64,000 bases of DNA. Source: Marinobacter sp. (GTDB lineage Bacteria > Pseudomonadota > Gammaproteobacteria > Pseudomonadales > Oleiphilaceae). Position numbers and translations under genes: made by a program. Within the stretch, counting starts at the first letter, position 1. Every line of letters begins with the position of its first letter. The notes beneath the pieces are model-generated. The model was not told the DNA's origin, made no database searches, and saw nothing but the letters and a program-made list of their open reading frames with translations. The DNA lies in assembly GCA_018402255.1 (NCBI GenBank), contig JAGYIS010000007.1, positions 1 to 64,000 on the forward strand, read 5' to 3'. Positions 15,226 through 24,527 of this stretch are shown in pieces.

Positions 15226-17229
15226 ATGGATTTATCTTGGATCATACCGGCCTTCATGACGGTAGGTGTTCTGGTTTTGCTGATATTGAGCATTCTGACC
15301 CTGTTCAAAGCCTTCTACCGCAAGGTGGATCAGGGCCAGGCACTGATCGTGAACGATCTGTCGCCAACGCCCAAGGTGTACTTCACTGGCGCCATGGTGT
15401 TGCCGGTTATTCACCGTTCCGAGATCATGAAAATCTCGGTGATCACCCTGGAGCTGAACCGCACCGGCAAAGAAGGGTTGATCTGTAAAGACAACCTGCG
15501 GGCCGACATCACCGTTGCCTTCTACCTGCGGGTAAATGAGACGGCAGAAGATGTGCTGCGGGTCGCCAAATCGGTGGGTGTCGGTCGTGCGTCTGACCGG
15601 GACGCGGTTAATGAACTGTTCAATGCCAAATTCAGTGAGGCGTTGAAGACGGTCGGTAAGAAGCTGGAGTTCATGCAGCTGTTTGAGGAGCGTCAGCACT
15701 TCCGCGATTCCATCATTGAGACCATTGGTGAGGATCTCAACGGTTACGTGCTGGAAGACGTGGCCATTGATTACCTGGAACAGACGCCGAAAACCTCTCT
15801 GGACCCCAACAATATTCTGGATTCTGAAGGCATCAAGCGGATTACTGAAATCACCGCGATGCACAACGTGGAAACCAATCGCCTGGAACGCGACCAGGAA
15901 CTGGAAATTCAGCGCAAGAACGTCTCTGCCCGTGAGGCGTCGCTGGAATTGGAACGCAGCCAGGCTGATGCGGAAGCCCGTCAGCGCCGTGAAATTGAAA
16001 CCCTGCAGGCCCGTGAAACTTCCGAGACCGAACAGGTGCGTGAGCAGGAGCGTGCCCGCGCTGAAGCCGCTCGTATCAAGACCGATGAAGAGCTGGCCAT
16101 TGCCGAAGAGAACAAGCAGCGCCAGATTGAAATGGCCATGAAGGCCCGTGAACGCGCGGTTCAGATTGAAGAAGTGCGGATTCGCCAGGCCCGTGAGCTG
16201 GAAGACGTCAACCGTGAACGTGCGGTAGAGATCGAACGCATCGGCATGGAGAAGGCGCTGGAAGGCGAGCGCAAGGAAATTGCTGACATCACCAGCCAGC
16301 GTATTGCGGTTGAGCGCAACGTGGCGGAAGAGGAAGAGAACATCAAGGACGTGCGCAACCGTTCTGAAGCGGAGCGCCTGAAGGTCAAGAAAGTGGTGGC
16401 TGCGGAAGCGGATGCCGAAGAACTGAAACTCATGGACGTGAAAGCTGCGGAAGCCGCCTTCGAACGCTCCAAGTTTGAAGCTGAGCAAGTGCGAGTCAAA
16501 GCCCAGGCAGACCTGGATGCCGCCGAGAAGAAGTCGGTGGCTGACGAGAAGCTGGCTCGTGGTCGTCAGGCAATGGCGGCATCAGACGGGCTTGCCGAAG
16601 CGCAGGTCAAGGAAGCTCAGGCGTCTGCAATCCGCGCTGATGGTCTGGCACGGGCCGATGTTAAATCGGCTACTGCCAAGGCGGATGAAGAAGCTGGTCT
16701 GGCCGAAGTGCGTGTGCTGGAGCAGCGCCTTGAAACCGAAGCCATGGGTGAAGAGAAGCTGGGTCTGGCCAAGGCCGATGCCCGCAAGGCGATGGTACTG
16801 GCAGATGCCGAAGGCGAGCAGCGCATGGGTCATGCCAAGGCCGATGCCCGCGAAGCCATGGCCAAGGCCGAAGCCTCTGGTCTGGTTGAGAAGCTCAAAG
16901 CCTATGACAACATGTCTGAAGAGGCGCGTCACTTTGAAGAGTTCCGCATGAACCTGGAAGTTCATGAGAAGGAAGTGATGGCCCAGATCGAGGCTCAGAA
17001 GACCGGCATGCTCGAGAATGGCCGCGTGATGGCGGCTGCCCTGAAAGACGCCAAGTTCGAAATGATTGGTGGCGACGGTGGCATCTTCGAGAAGTTTGCC
17101 CAGGGCATCGGCTACGGCAAGAGCGTACAGGGTGTTCTGGACAAGTCCCCGTCTCTGCAGGCCGCCCTCGCGGGTATTGCCGGGCGGGTTGCTTCTGAGA
17201 AGTCCAGCCGGACTTCCGAAACCGCCTGA
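15226..17229 (+). CDS. yqiK: Flotillin-like protein YqiK
   Basis: Flotillins organise membrane microdomains and scaffold membrane-protein complexes. This 667-residue protein has one N-terminal transmembrane or hairpin segment (about 5-28), an SPFH/Band 7 domain (about 30-200), then a very long charged coiled coil rich in Glu, Ala, Arg and Lys (about 205-590) with repeating AKADA- and EAxA-type units. A C-terminal region ends with a Gly-containing segment (GGDGGIFEKFAQGIGYGKS). CAGGAGAAA precedes the ATG. Paired with YqiJ, as in enterobacteria, and followed by a giant ATPase. Confidence 0.93.
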   Translation: MDLSWIIPAFMTVGVLVLLILSILTLFKAFYRKVDQGQALIVNDLSPTPKVYFTGAMVLPVIHRSEIMKISVITLELNRTGKEGLICKDNLRADITVAFYLRVNETAEDVLRVAKSVGVGRASDRDAVNELFNAKFSEALKTVGKKLEFMQLFEERQHFRDSIIETIGEDLNGYVLEDVAIDYLEQTPKTSLDPNNILDSEGIKRITEITAMHNVETNRLERDQELEIQRKNVSAREASLELERSQADAEARQRREIETLQARETSETEQVREQERARAEAARIKTDEELAIAEENKQRQIEMAMKARERAVQIEEVRIRQARELEDVNRERAVEIERIGMEKALEGERKEIADITSQRIAVERNVAEEEENIKDVRNRSEAERLKVKKVVAAEADAEELKLMDVKAAEAAFERSKFEAEQVRVKAQADLDAAEKKSVADEKLARGRQAMAASDGLAEAQVKEAQASAIRADGLARADVKSATAKADEEAGLAEVRVLEQRLETEAMGEEKLGLAKADARKAMVLADAEGEQRMGHAKADAREAMAKAEASGLVEKLKAYDNMSEEARHFEEFRMNLEVHEKEVMAQIEAQKTGMLENGRVMAAALKDAKFEMIGGDGGIFEKFAQGIGYGKSVQGVLDKSPSLQAALAGIAGRVASEKSSRTSETA

Positions 17230-17236
17230 TGTTCTG

Positions 17237-17279
17237 GACCGGGTCGGTGCCTGATGGACACTGCCCCGGTCTTCTCCCT
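17237..17279 (+). terminator. Imperfect hairpin after yqiK
   Basis: GACCGGGTCGGTG pairs imperfectly with CACTGCCCCGGTC, followed by TTCTCCCTTT. It lies in the 83-bp gap before the ATPase gene and could partly terminate transcription, lowering expression of the large downstream gene relative to yqiJK. Confidence 0.4.
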
Positions 17280-17312
17280 TTCAGATTTCTCCTCAGTTCA
17301 GGATGATTTGGT

Positions 17313-20300
17313 ATGTCGACGGATCGCACCGGCCTTGAGAGTATTGTTCAGGAAGGCTCTGCCTTCGAAACCATTCAGCGACGGTTAAAAGAGCAGGGTG
17401 CCCAGCTGCGCCGAGAGGTTTCCGGGCTCAACCAGGCCCGCGAGGACATCTTTGGCAGTGCCGGCATGAACGTGCTCGGCCGGGCTCGGGTCCGGACCGA
17501 AAATAACGCGGTTGCACGGGATGTGGTCCGTCTGGGTGATAGCCTGCTGTTTGGGTTCAACCTGCGTCTGGGGCTGCGCAAGACCCTCGCGATCGAGGAC
17601 GTGTTCCGGCTGTACCACCTGAACGACGGTGACAGTGGTTTCGAGATGACCGAAGCCGCCATTGAAGGCTCGTTCCTGACCGATGCACGTTTTGTAACTG
17701 ATTTCAGGGAATTGCAGCAGTATTACAACACCGCCACGCTATCGCAGCTGGTCATCCTGAAGGGCATGCTGCTGATGGCATTCCGGATTGGCGACAAGCT
17801 TGATGACCTGAGGGTGTTCCGCTGGGAGTTAAAGCCGGACGGTGAGGTTGGTCGCTATGTGGATAACCGGGGTGAACGGGACCTGACGTTTCCGGATCGT
17901 TTCAGCTTTGCGTGGAAATCCGTTGGCCGAGACAGTCAGGTTCAGGGGCGTTCACCGCACCTGAACATTGCCGACACCCTGTTTGTCGACAACCTGCGGG
18001 GCAACATTACCTTCAAGGTGGAGAACAACACCGCCACCGGCGAGGGCATCTATCAGGATGCGGTAGAGTCTGATTCCCAGTCGCTGGATGATGCCACCTT
18101 CGACTACGCAGACCTGGGTGAGATTCTGCTGGTGCGGATTCTGCCCTTCAATGAAAAACAGTGGCGCTACTACCTGTTCAATCGCACCGAGCGCAAGGTG
18201 GAGCGGGTTGATACCATGGCCGGCTCGGTGGCATCGCTGCCGGACAATCACGGCCTGATTTTTCCCTCGGGCTATTACCTGACGACCGGTGAACTGAAAA
18301 CCTTCCAGATTCCGGATGGGGATTTTCGTCTCAAACGTACCCTGCGCTCGCCCAATGGCGAGGACGTGCTGTATGTGTTCTACGAGCAGCTCACCGGACA
18401 GGTGATTCTGTTCCGCTATAACCTGATTCGCAAACAGGCCGATGTGCCGTTGATTGGCCATGGCTTTGCCCTGTTCGAAAATGGTCATCTGGTGATTTTC
18501 AACGCCGACAACGAGCCCACTCTCGTGCATCCGTTGCAGGTGTGGGAAACCCCGTTCACATCTGAAACCTTTCATGCCCAGGCCAGTGTTTCGAACGATT
18601 CGGAGCTGGCCCGCATTGGTAATCCGGAACTGGTGCGCGGCATCGCCGAGCTGAATACCGTGGCGACCCTGATGGAAGCTGCGGGTGCCAGCGAACGCCA
18701 CTTTACCGCACTGATTCGTACTGTCGACCGTGTTCTTGATCAGTTCTTCTGGTTGACCGCCCGGCAGGATGAAGCACTGTTTGCCGGTCTCCATCAACAG
18801 CTGAGCACCATACGCGGAACCGCCGAACTGGTGTTGGATGAATACGAGAAGGTCCAGAGCATCCGGGCTCAGACGGAAACCGCCATCGCCGAAGTGGCGG
18901 ATGCCCAAGGCGAATTGATGCGGGATCTGAAACCAGACAGCTGGAAGGCCCCGGACCAGTTCGTCGGCTACCTGGCCCGCCTGCGGGAACACCGGGGCCG
19001 GGTGCGTACCCTGAACGATCGCCGTTATGTGGACAAGGCCAGGGTTGAGGCTCTGGAAAGCGATCTGGCTGAGGCGGAAGAGCGCCTGACCGACCGCACC
19101 TTCCGTTTTCTGGCATCGCCAGAGGCCCTGGATGGTTATCGGAAGACGTTGACTGAATTGCAGACCGATCTGGTGGACGCCGATACCCGCGACGCGCTCA
19201 GAAAGATCGTTGAACGATACCGGGAACTGACCTCCGGACTTGATATGATCCAGGGCATGCTGGCCTCCATGGCCGGTGACGACGCGGCCCTGGAAACCGC
19301 CATCACCGACAACATCTCTGGCATCTACGCCACCATTAACCAGCAGCGCTCGGAAGCGGAACTGCGCCTGAAAGAGCAGGGCAGTGCTGAGGCTCGGGCC
19401 CAGTTTGCCGCCCGGCTGCGGCTGTTTGAGCAGAGCCTGGCCAATGGTGTGAGTGCGCTGACCGACGTGCGGGAATGCGATGGCTTGATGACGCGCATGC
19501 TGGATCAGCTGCAGGAACTGGAAAGCCAGTTTGGTGAGTTTGATGAGTTCCTGGCGGCGGTTCTGGAGCAGCGTGAGAACGCCCACGAAAGCATTGAGGC
19601 CCGGCGCCAGCAACTTCAGGATCAGCAGCAACGACGAGTAACGACATTGACCGATGCCGCCGAGCGCATCCTCAAGAACGTTACCCGGCGGACCGAGCGC
19701 TTCGCCAGCCCGGAAGAATTACACGCATTCTTTGCCTCCGATGCCATGGTCGCCCGCCTGCGCACCATGGCCAAAGAACTGCGGGAATTGGGCGCTGCCA
19801 TGGAAGCTGACGATTGTCTCGGGCAGCTGAAAGCGGCCCAGGACAATGCGCTTCGAAGTGTTCGCGACAAGGCCGACATCTTTGAAGACGGCGGTGCGGT
19901 CATCCGCCTCGGCAAGCATCGGTTCAGTGTCAACCAGCAGGAGCTGGACCTGACCCTGATTCCGCGGGACGACCATGTCTTGCTGCACCTGACCGGCACC
20001 CAGTATTACGAACGGCTGGACGAGCCGGAGCTGGATCGGCTGCGGGGTTACTGGAACATGAGCCAGCCGTCTGAGTCAGACCTGGTGTACCGTGCCGAAT
20101 ACCTGGCGGCGCTGGTGATTGACGAGTTCCGGGCGTTGCCGGATTTACCGGTCAATGTTGCCGATCTGGACGAACTGACCGATTACGTTCGTAAGTTCGC
20201 CTCACCCCGTTACCGGGAAGGCTATGAAAAAGGCATTCACGATCATGACGCCGCGCTGATTGTCAGTACACTCTGGCCAGCAACCCAGAGCGCCGGACTG

Positions 20301-22562
20301 CTGCGTTTCAGCCCTCGGGCCCGGGCGCTGGCGATGCTGTTCTGGGCGGAACTGAGCCAGCAACAGGAGCCCGCGCAGCAGTTGCGGTCGCGATGCCTGT
20401 CTGCCGGTATTCTCAGCCGGATGATGCAATCGAATGAACTGCTGGGCTCGCTTGAGCAGGAACTCGGCCCTCGGTTGTCTGAATTTATCGAGACTCATGG
20501 GCTTGCGCTGACAGACAAAGGCAGTGCAGAGCGGTCGCTGGTCACCTCTGCTGCCGAGTACCTGGTGCGTCAGCTGGCGGAAGAGTCTGATGCGTTCGAG
20601 ATAACCCGCTACGCCGGTGAACTGGCCGAAGGGTTCACAGACGCCCTGAAGCGCGACAATCAGTTGGCGCAATATCAGAACGCGCTGAATGTGGTGGCCG
20701 GTCAGCCAAAGGCGCGCTGGAGCATTACCAGCCATTGGCTGAAAGCCTGGATGGGCAAGGCCGATCAGCAACACCTGCAACATTATCTGCCAGAAGTGGT
20801 AGCGGTGCTTAATGCTGGCGATGCGGTCAAAACCACCGTGCGCAGTGTCGAGTTGGCGTTTCATGTGGAAGGCTTGCTGGGCCAGCACGCCTGCATTGAT
20901 GAGCGCACACTGAGCTTGCAACTGGATGAATTTGAGGAGCGTTTGCGCCATCACCAGCAGGAAATCATTCCCGGCTGGCAACAGCTGCAGGAAGTCCGTC
21001 ACCAGGTGTTGGAGCGCTGGCGTGATCAGCTGCGTTTACAAGAGTTTCGGCCCCGGCCATTGTCATCGTTTGTCCGTAACAAACTGATCAGCGAGAGCTA
21101 CCTGCCGATCATCGGCGACAACCTCGCCAAGCAGATGGGCACCGCCGGTGAAGACCGACGCACAGACCAGTCCGGCCTGTTGATGATGATCTCGCCACCC
21201 GGCTACGGTAAAACCACCCTGATGGAATACGTGGCGCACCGCCTGGGCCTGATCTTTATGAAGATCAACTGCCCGAGTCTGGGCCACGACGTCACCTCGC
21301 TGGACCCGGAGAAAGCGCCGCATTCCACTGCCGAGGCGGAACTGATCAAGCTCAACCTGGCGCTGGAAATGGGCAACAACGTGATGCTGTATCTGGACGA
21401 TATCCAGCATACCCATCCGGAGTTCCTGCAGAAGTTCATTTCCCTGTGTGACGGTACCCGGCGGATCGAAGGTGTCTGGCGCGGCCGCACCCGCACCTAC
21501 GACATGCGCGGCAAACGCTTCTGCGTGGTCATGGCCGGCAACCCCTACACCGAAAGCGGTGAAGTGTTCAAAGTGCCGGACATGCTCGCCAACCGGGCCG
21601 ATATCTACAACCTGGGCGATGTACTCTCCGGCATGGAACACGCCTTTGCGCTGTCTTACGTCGAGAACAGCCTGAGCTCAAATCCGGTATTGGCACCACT
21701 GGCCACCCGAGGCATGGCGGATTTCTATCGCTTTGCCGATCTGGCCGAAGGCAAAACCGTGGCGGATTCGGACTTCGAACACGACTACAGCGCCGCCGAG
21801 CGGGACGAAATCGTCGCCCTGTTGAAGAAGATGATCCGGGTGCGGGAAACCGTTCTGCGAGTGAACCAGGCTTACATCGCCTCCAGCGCCCAGGCCGAGG
21901 CCTACCGCACCGAGCCGACGTTCAAGCTGCAGGGCAGTTATCGGAACATGAACAAGCTGGCGGAAAAGCTGTCGCCGGTGATGAGTGATGATGAGCTGGA
22001 AGCCTTGATCGACGACCATTACCAGGGTGAATCCCAGTTGCTGACCCAGGGCGCGGAAGAAAACCTGCTCAAGCTCAAGCAGATGCGAGGCACCCTGACC
22101 GAAGCCGAAGCGGATCGCTGGCAGACCATCTGCGAAGAATACCGTCGCCGCCAACAGGCCGGCGGTGATGAAGAAACCGGTGTCAAAGTAGTGCGCCAGC
22201 TGGGCCTGATTTCCGAACACATGCAGCAGTTGGGACAGCAGTTGGTGGCCGGAATGGACAGCCGAAGGGAGACCGAACCGGATCTCGACAAGGCATTGAG
22301 CCAGCTGTCCCGCTCCCTCGAAACCGGCCTCACCGAGGGCCTGCAGTCGGTGCAGCTCAACCCGGCAGTCACCGTCAACCTGGACAGCCCGCCCCAGGTA
22401 GGCGATGCCCTGATGGCGTTTGCCCGTATCTTTGAGGAATCCATTGTGCCGCTGGTGAAAACCATGGATGGCAAGCTGGATCTGGATCTGAAAACCCAGA
22501 GCGAGATGAGTCGGGTGCTGAAGGTGATTCGGGAGTTGCAGGAGCGGTTGTTGGCGGGGTGA
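17313..22562 (+). CDS. Giant AAA+ ATPase ('DNA repair ATPase' family)
   Basis: This is a 1749-residue protein. The N-terminal two thirds combine a beta-rich domain (about 100-430, with FRWELKPDG and repeated strand patterns) with long coiled coils (about 480-880) and a helical region. The ATPase lies at about 1285-1480: Walker A in SPPGYGKTTLMEY (about 1293-1305), Walker B in MLYLDDIQ (about 1359), a sensor-type VVMAGNPYTESGE, and an arginine-rich MLANRADIYNLGD, a MoxR-like pattern. Databases often label relatives 'DNA repair ATPase', but nothing here shows a repair role. Its position behind YqiJ-flotillin and opposite PspA suggests remodelling of membrane-associated complexes. The full-length frame has no interruption. 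Confidence 0.85.
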   Translation: MSTDRTGLESIVQEGSAFETIQRRLKEQGAQLRREVSGLNQAREDIFGSAGMNVLGRARVRTENNAVARDVVRLGDSLLFGFNLRLGLRKTLAIEDVFRLYHLNDGDSGFEMTEAAIEGSFLTDARFVTDFRELQQYYNTATLSQLVILKGMLLMAFRIGDKLDDLRVFRWELKPDGEVGRYVDNRGERDLTFPDRFSFAWKSVGRDSQVQGRSPHLNIADTLFVDNLRGNITFKVENNTATGEGIYQDAVESDSQSLDDATFDYADLGEILLVRILPFNEKQWRYYLFNRTERKVERVDTMAGSVASLPDNHGLIFPSGYYLTTGELKTFQIPDGDFRLKRTLRSPNGEDVLYVFYEQLTGQVILFRYNLIRKQADVPLIGHGFALFENGHLVIFNADNEPTLVHPLQVWETPFTSETFHAQASVSNDSELARIGNPELVRGIAELNTVATLMEAAGASERHFTALIRTVDRVLDQFFWLTARQDEALFAGLHQQLSTIRGTAELVLDEYEKVQSIRAQTETAIAEVADAQGELMRDLKPDSWKAPDQFVGYLARLREHRGRVRTLNDRRYVDKARVEALESDLAEAEERLTDRTFRFLASPEALDGYRKTLTELQTDLVDADTRDALRKIVERYRELTSGLDMIQGMLASMAGDDAALETAITDNISGIYATINQQRSEAELRLKEQGSAEARAQFAARLRLFEQSLANGVSALTDVRECDGLMTRMLDQLQELESQFGEFDEFLAAVLEQRENAHESIEARRQQLQDQQQRRVTTLTDAAERILKNVTRRTERFASPEELHAFFASDAMVARLRTMAKELRELGAAMEADDCLGQLKAAQDNALRSVRDKADIFEDGGAVIRLGKHRFSVNQQELDLTLIPRDDHVLLHLTGTQYYERLDEPELDRLRGYWNMSQPSESDLVYRAEYLAALVIDEFRALPDLPVNVADLDELTDYVRKFASPRYREGYEKGIHDHDAALIVSTLWPATQSAGLLRFSPRARALAMLFWAELSQQQEPAQQLRSRCLSAGILSRMMQSNELLGSLEQELGPRLSEFIETHGLALTDKGSAERSLVTSAAEYLVRQLAEESDAFEITRYAGELAEGFTDALKRDNQLAQYQNALNVVAGQPKARWSITSHWLKAWMGKADQQHLQHYLPEVVAVLNAGDAVKTTVRSVELAFHVEGLLGQHACIDERTLSLQLDEFEERLRHHQQEIIPGWQQLQEVRHQVLERWRDQLRLQEFRPRPLSSFVRNKLISESYLPIIGDNLAKQMGTAGEDRRTDQSGLLMMISPPGYGKTTLMEYVAHRLGLIFMKINCPSLGHDVTSLDPEKAPHSTAEAELIKLNLALEMGNNVMLYLDDIQHTHPEFLQKFISLCDGTRRIEGVWRGRTRTYDMRGKRFCVVMAGNPYTESGEVFKVPDMLANRADIYNLGDVLSGMEHAFALSYVENSLSSNPVLAPLATRGMADFYRFADLAEGKTVADSDFEHDYSAAERDEIVALLKKMIRVRETVLRVNQAYIASSAQAEAYRTEPTFKLQGSYRNMNKLAEKLSPVMSDDELEALIDDHYQGESQLLTQGAEENLLKLKQMRGTLTEAEADRWQTICEEYRRRQQAGGDEETGVKVVRQLGLISEHMQQLGQQLVAGMDSRRETEPDLDKALSQLSRSLETGLTEGLQSVQLNPAVTVNLDSPPQVGDALMAFARIFEESIVPLVKTMDGKLDLDLKTQSEMSRVLKVIRELQERLLAG

Positions 22563-22713
22563 GGCCAGGCGCAGAAATGTGAACTTGAGTATCTGTGCTA
22601 GGCTTATAGTGTCTTCGCCAGTACATTGCCGGATCCAGTGTGTGGTGAAGCGCTGGCTATGTTTATCGAATATGCCAAATTAGCAGTAAATCTATTGTGT
22701 AAGGAGGCAGAAA

Positions 22714-23037
22714 ATGGAAGCAAAATCTACCCAGGACGACTACAACAAGGTAAAGCAGGATCTTCAAGAACTCCGAGAGGATCTGTCCAAACTGACTCGA
22801 TCGGTTTCCGAAAGCCAAAAAAGCAACATCAGCAGCCTTCGGGATGAAATCCGCCGCGAGAGCCAAGAGGCTTTTGATCAGGTCAAACAAAAGGGTGATC
22901 AAGCACTGCATCGCGCCAAGGATGCCGGAGACAAAGCCGTTCATGAGGTTGAGCACAAGATTGAGGAGCGACCGTTTCTCAGTATTCTTATTATGTTTCT
23001 GGCCGGTATCCTCGTGGGCAAACTGCTTGATCGCTGA
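22714..23037 (+). CDS. DUF883 (YqjD/ElaB-like) membrane-anchored protein
   Basis: The 107-residue protein has a charged coiled coil (about 5-85) and one C-terminal transmembrane segment ending in GKLLDR (FLSILIMFLAGILVG). YqjD/ElaB relatives are tail-anchored stationary-phase proteins that tether ribosomes to the membrane. AAGGAGG lies at ideal distance. The next gene begins 2 nt after the stop, giving the YqjD-YqjE-like pair found in many gammaproteobacteria. Confidence 0.9.
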   Translation: MEAKSTQDDYNKVKQDLQELREDLSKLTRSVSESQKSNISSLRDEIRRESQEAFDQVKQKGDQALHRAKDAGDKAVHEVEHKIEERPFLSILIMFLAGILVGKLLDR

Positions 23038-23039
23038 TC

Positions 23040-23534
23040 ATGCTTGATTCTGCGCAAGTACAGGGTGCGTTGCGTAAGGCAGCCGCTGCCATCATTGGTT
23101 TTGTAATGGCGATGGTCTTGCTTACCGCCCTGCTACTTACCGGGTTTTATCTTTTGGTTCAGGCCGCTGTCCTGGCGCTGTCGCCTTGGCTTGGCGAGGC
23201 CGGCGCCATGGGGTTGGCCGGATTTGTCTGTGTTCTTTTATTGACGCTTTTTTTGTACCGATTAAGCCGCCCGAAGTCTTCGACCAAATCCCCAGACTCG
23301 GCAGACGGCAAGTCGGGTTCAGGCATTGATGTGCTTCGTAATCTAATCCGGGAAAATCCACTTGAGGCGGCTGCGCTAGCTTTTGCGGTGGGCATCGCGG
23401 AACAGGGAGATCCCCGGCTTAAATCCCTGCTCATGGAAGGCGGCATGATTTTGATGAAGCGCACGGACGGCGAACAGCCAGATGGAGGCGGCACCGATGA
23501 GGTGTCAGGTCAGAGCGGAACTGGCCCCCAGTGA
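23040..23534 (+). CDS. YqjE/holin-X-like membrane protein
   Basis: This 164-residue protein has two hydrophobic segments (about 15-45 and 55-80) and a hydrophilic tail rich in Gly, Asp and Ser. It resembles the YqjE/'putative holin superfamily III' proteins encoded after DUF883 genes. The holin label in databases reflects topology only; nothing here suggests a phage. It starts 2 nt after the DUF883 gene and is surely co-transcribed with it. Confidence 0.8.
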   Translation: MLDSAQVQGALRKAAAAIIGFVMAMVLLTALLLTGFYLLVQAAVLALSPWLGEAGAMGLAGFVCVLLLTLFLYRLSRPKSSTKSPDSADGKSGSGIDVLRNLIRENPLEAAALAFAVGIAEQGDPRLKSLLMEGGMILMKRTDGEQPDGGGTDEVSGQSGTGPQ

Positions 23535-23567
23535 TAGACTTCCGGCCATTGATAATCTTGCTATCTT

Positions 23568-23614
23568 GCCTTCCGAAGGCTTGACGTTGATCAAGTTCCT
23601 TCTCCTCGGAAGGC
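23568..23614 (+). other. Nested stem-loop upstream of the YdcH gene
   Basis: GCCTTCCGA (23568-23576) can pair with TCGGAAGGC (23606-23614), enclosing CTTGA/TCAAG (23580-23584 and 23591-23595). It ends 46 nt before the YdcH start. It may terminate the upstream pair or form a structured leader; no U-run follows. Confidence 0.4.
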
Positions 23615-23660
23615 ATACAGTAGGCTTAGTTAATCAATTGACCGAAGGAGAATGCCAATA

Positions 23661-23918
23661 ATGTCTATCGAAAGACACGATCTGTTGCACGAGTTACCTG
23701 AGTCCAGAGGGGCGATTCATCATCTGAAGACCAGCAATAATCACTTTGCCAAGCTGTTCGATGAGTATCATGAGCTCGATCACGCGGTTCACCGCATTGA
23801 AACTGGTGTCGAGACTACCTCTGACGAGTATCTGGAAAATCAGAAAAAAACGCGTCTGAATCTCAAAGATCAGCTTTACACGATGATTCGTGAGCACGAA
23901 GCATCACTCGCCGACTAA
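23661..23918 (+). CDS. YdcH family (DUF465) small protein
   Basis: The protein is 85 residues from ATG 23661; the ATG at 23652 is only one base after AAGGAG and is unlikely to be used. The sequence is helical with the family pattern ESRGAIHHLKTSNNHFAKLFDEYHELD, then RIE, and KTRLNLKDQLY near the end. YdcH proteins are small cytosolic antiparallel helical hairpins of unknown function, common in proteobacteria. Confidence 0.9.
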   Translation: MSIERHDLLHELPESRGAIHHLKTSNNHFAKLFDEYHELDHAVHRIETGVETTSDEYLENQKKTRLNLKDQLYTMIREHEASLAD

Positions 23919-24052
23919 TGCGTGTTGGCTTGCTGGTCAGTCGCTACTGACTGATCAGAGTCCTGTCTTGCCCATCCCTTCCGTGAAGATCGCTCCCCAT
24001 TGTCGTATCATCCCTGCCTGACTGATTAATCAATACTCCACAGGAGCCCACC

Positions 24053-24490
24053 ATGATCTGGACTGTATACCTTTCCGGCGAAATCCACACCGACTGGCGT
24101 GAGCAGATTGCTGCTGGCGCGGAAGCAGCTGGCCTGCCGGTTGAGTTTACCTCGGCCAATACCGACCACGAGTCCAGCGACGCCGCAGGCGATTTTCTGG
24201 GCAAGCCGGAGAGCAATTTCTGGCGTGATCACCAGTCTTCCAAGGTGAACGCTATCCGCACAAAGACCTTGCTTGAGCAGTGCGATCTGGCGGTGATCCG
24301 CTTCGGTGACAAGTACAAGCAGTGGAACGCGGCCTTTGATGCCGGCTGCTGTGCGGCCATGGGTACGCCTTACATTACCCTGCACGGTGATGACATTGTG
24401 CATCCGCTGAAGGAAGTGGACGCCGCCGCCATGGCCTGGGCGCAGACCCCGGAACAGGTGGTGGAGTTGCTGAAGTACGTCACTGCCTGA
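24053..24490 (+). CDS. YtoQ family protein
   Basis: The 145-residue protein fits the YtoQ family throughout: VYLSGEIHTDWREQI at the N-terminus, DHESSDAAGD, then SNFWRDHQSSKVNAIRT, and CDLAVIRFGDKYKQWNAAFD. The fold is related to nucleoside 2-deoxyribosyltransferases, but no enzymatic activity is established. CAGGAG precedes the ATG. It stands alone, with a GTCAGT-CGCT-ACTGAC hairpin at 23937 upstream. Confidence 0.92.
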   Translation: MIWTVYLSGEIHTDWREQIAAGAEAAGLPVEFTSANTDHESSDAAGDFLGKPESNFWRDHQSSKVNAIRTKTLLEQCDLAVIRFGDKYKQWNAAFDAGCCAAMGTPYITLHGDDIVHPLKEVDAAAMAWAQTPEQVVELLKYVTA

Positions 24491-24527
24491 TTGAACGGTC
24501 TCTCGGAGCGCTGTTAAACGGATATAA

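Noticed and set aside
16400-16900. Internal repeats in yqiK as a genomic repeat or CRISPR-like array
   Set aside because: The repetition (AKADA and EA-rich units) is at protein level from coiled-coil heptads; the DNA units vary in length and sequence and there are no spacers.
17952-19631. 559-codon leftward frame opposite the giant ATPase
   Set aside because: Antisense shadow of a strongly coding frame; no domain and no ribosome binding site.
23040-23534. Prophage remnant suggested by the holin-like protein
   Set aside because: Only the topology is holin-like; it is paired with DUF883 as in YqjD-YqjE, and no other phage gene is nearby.
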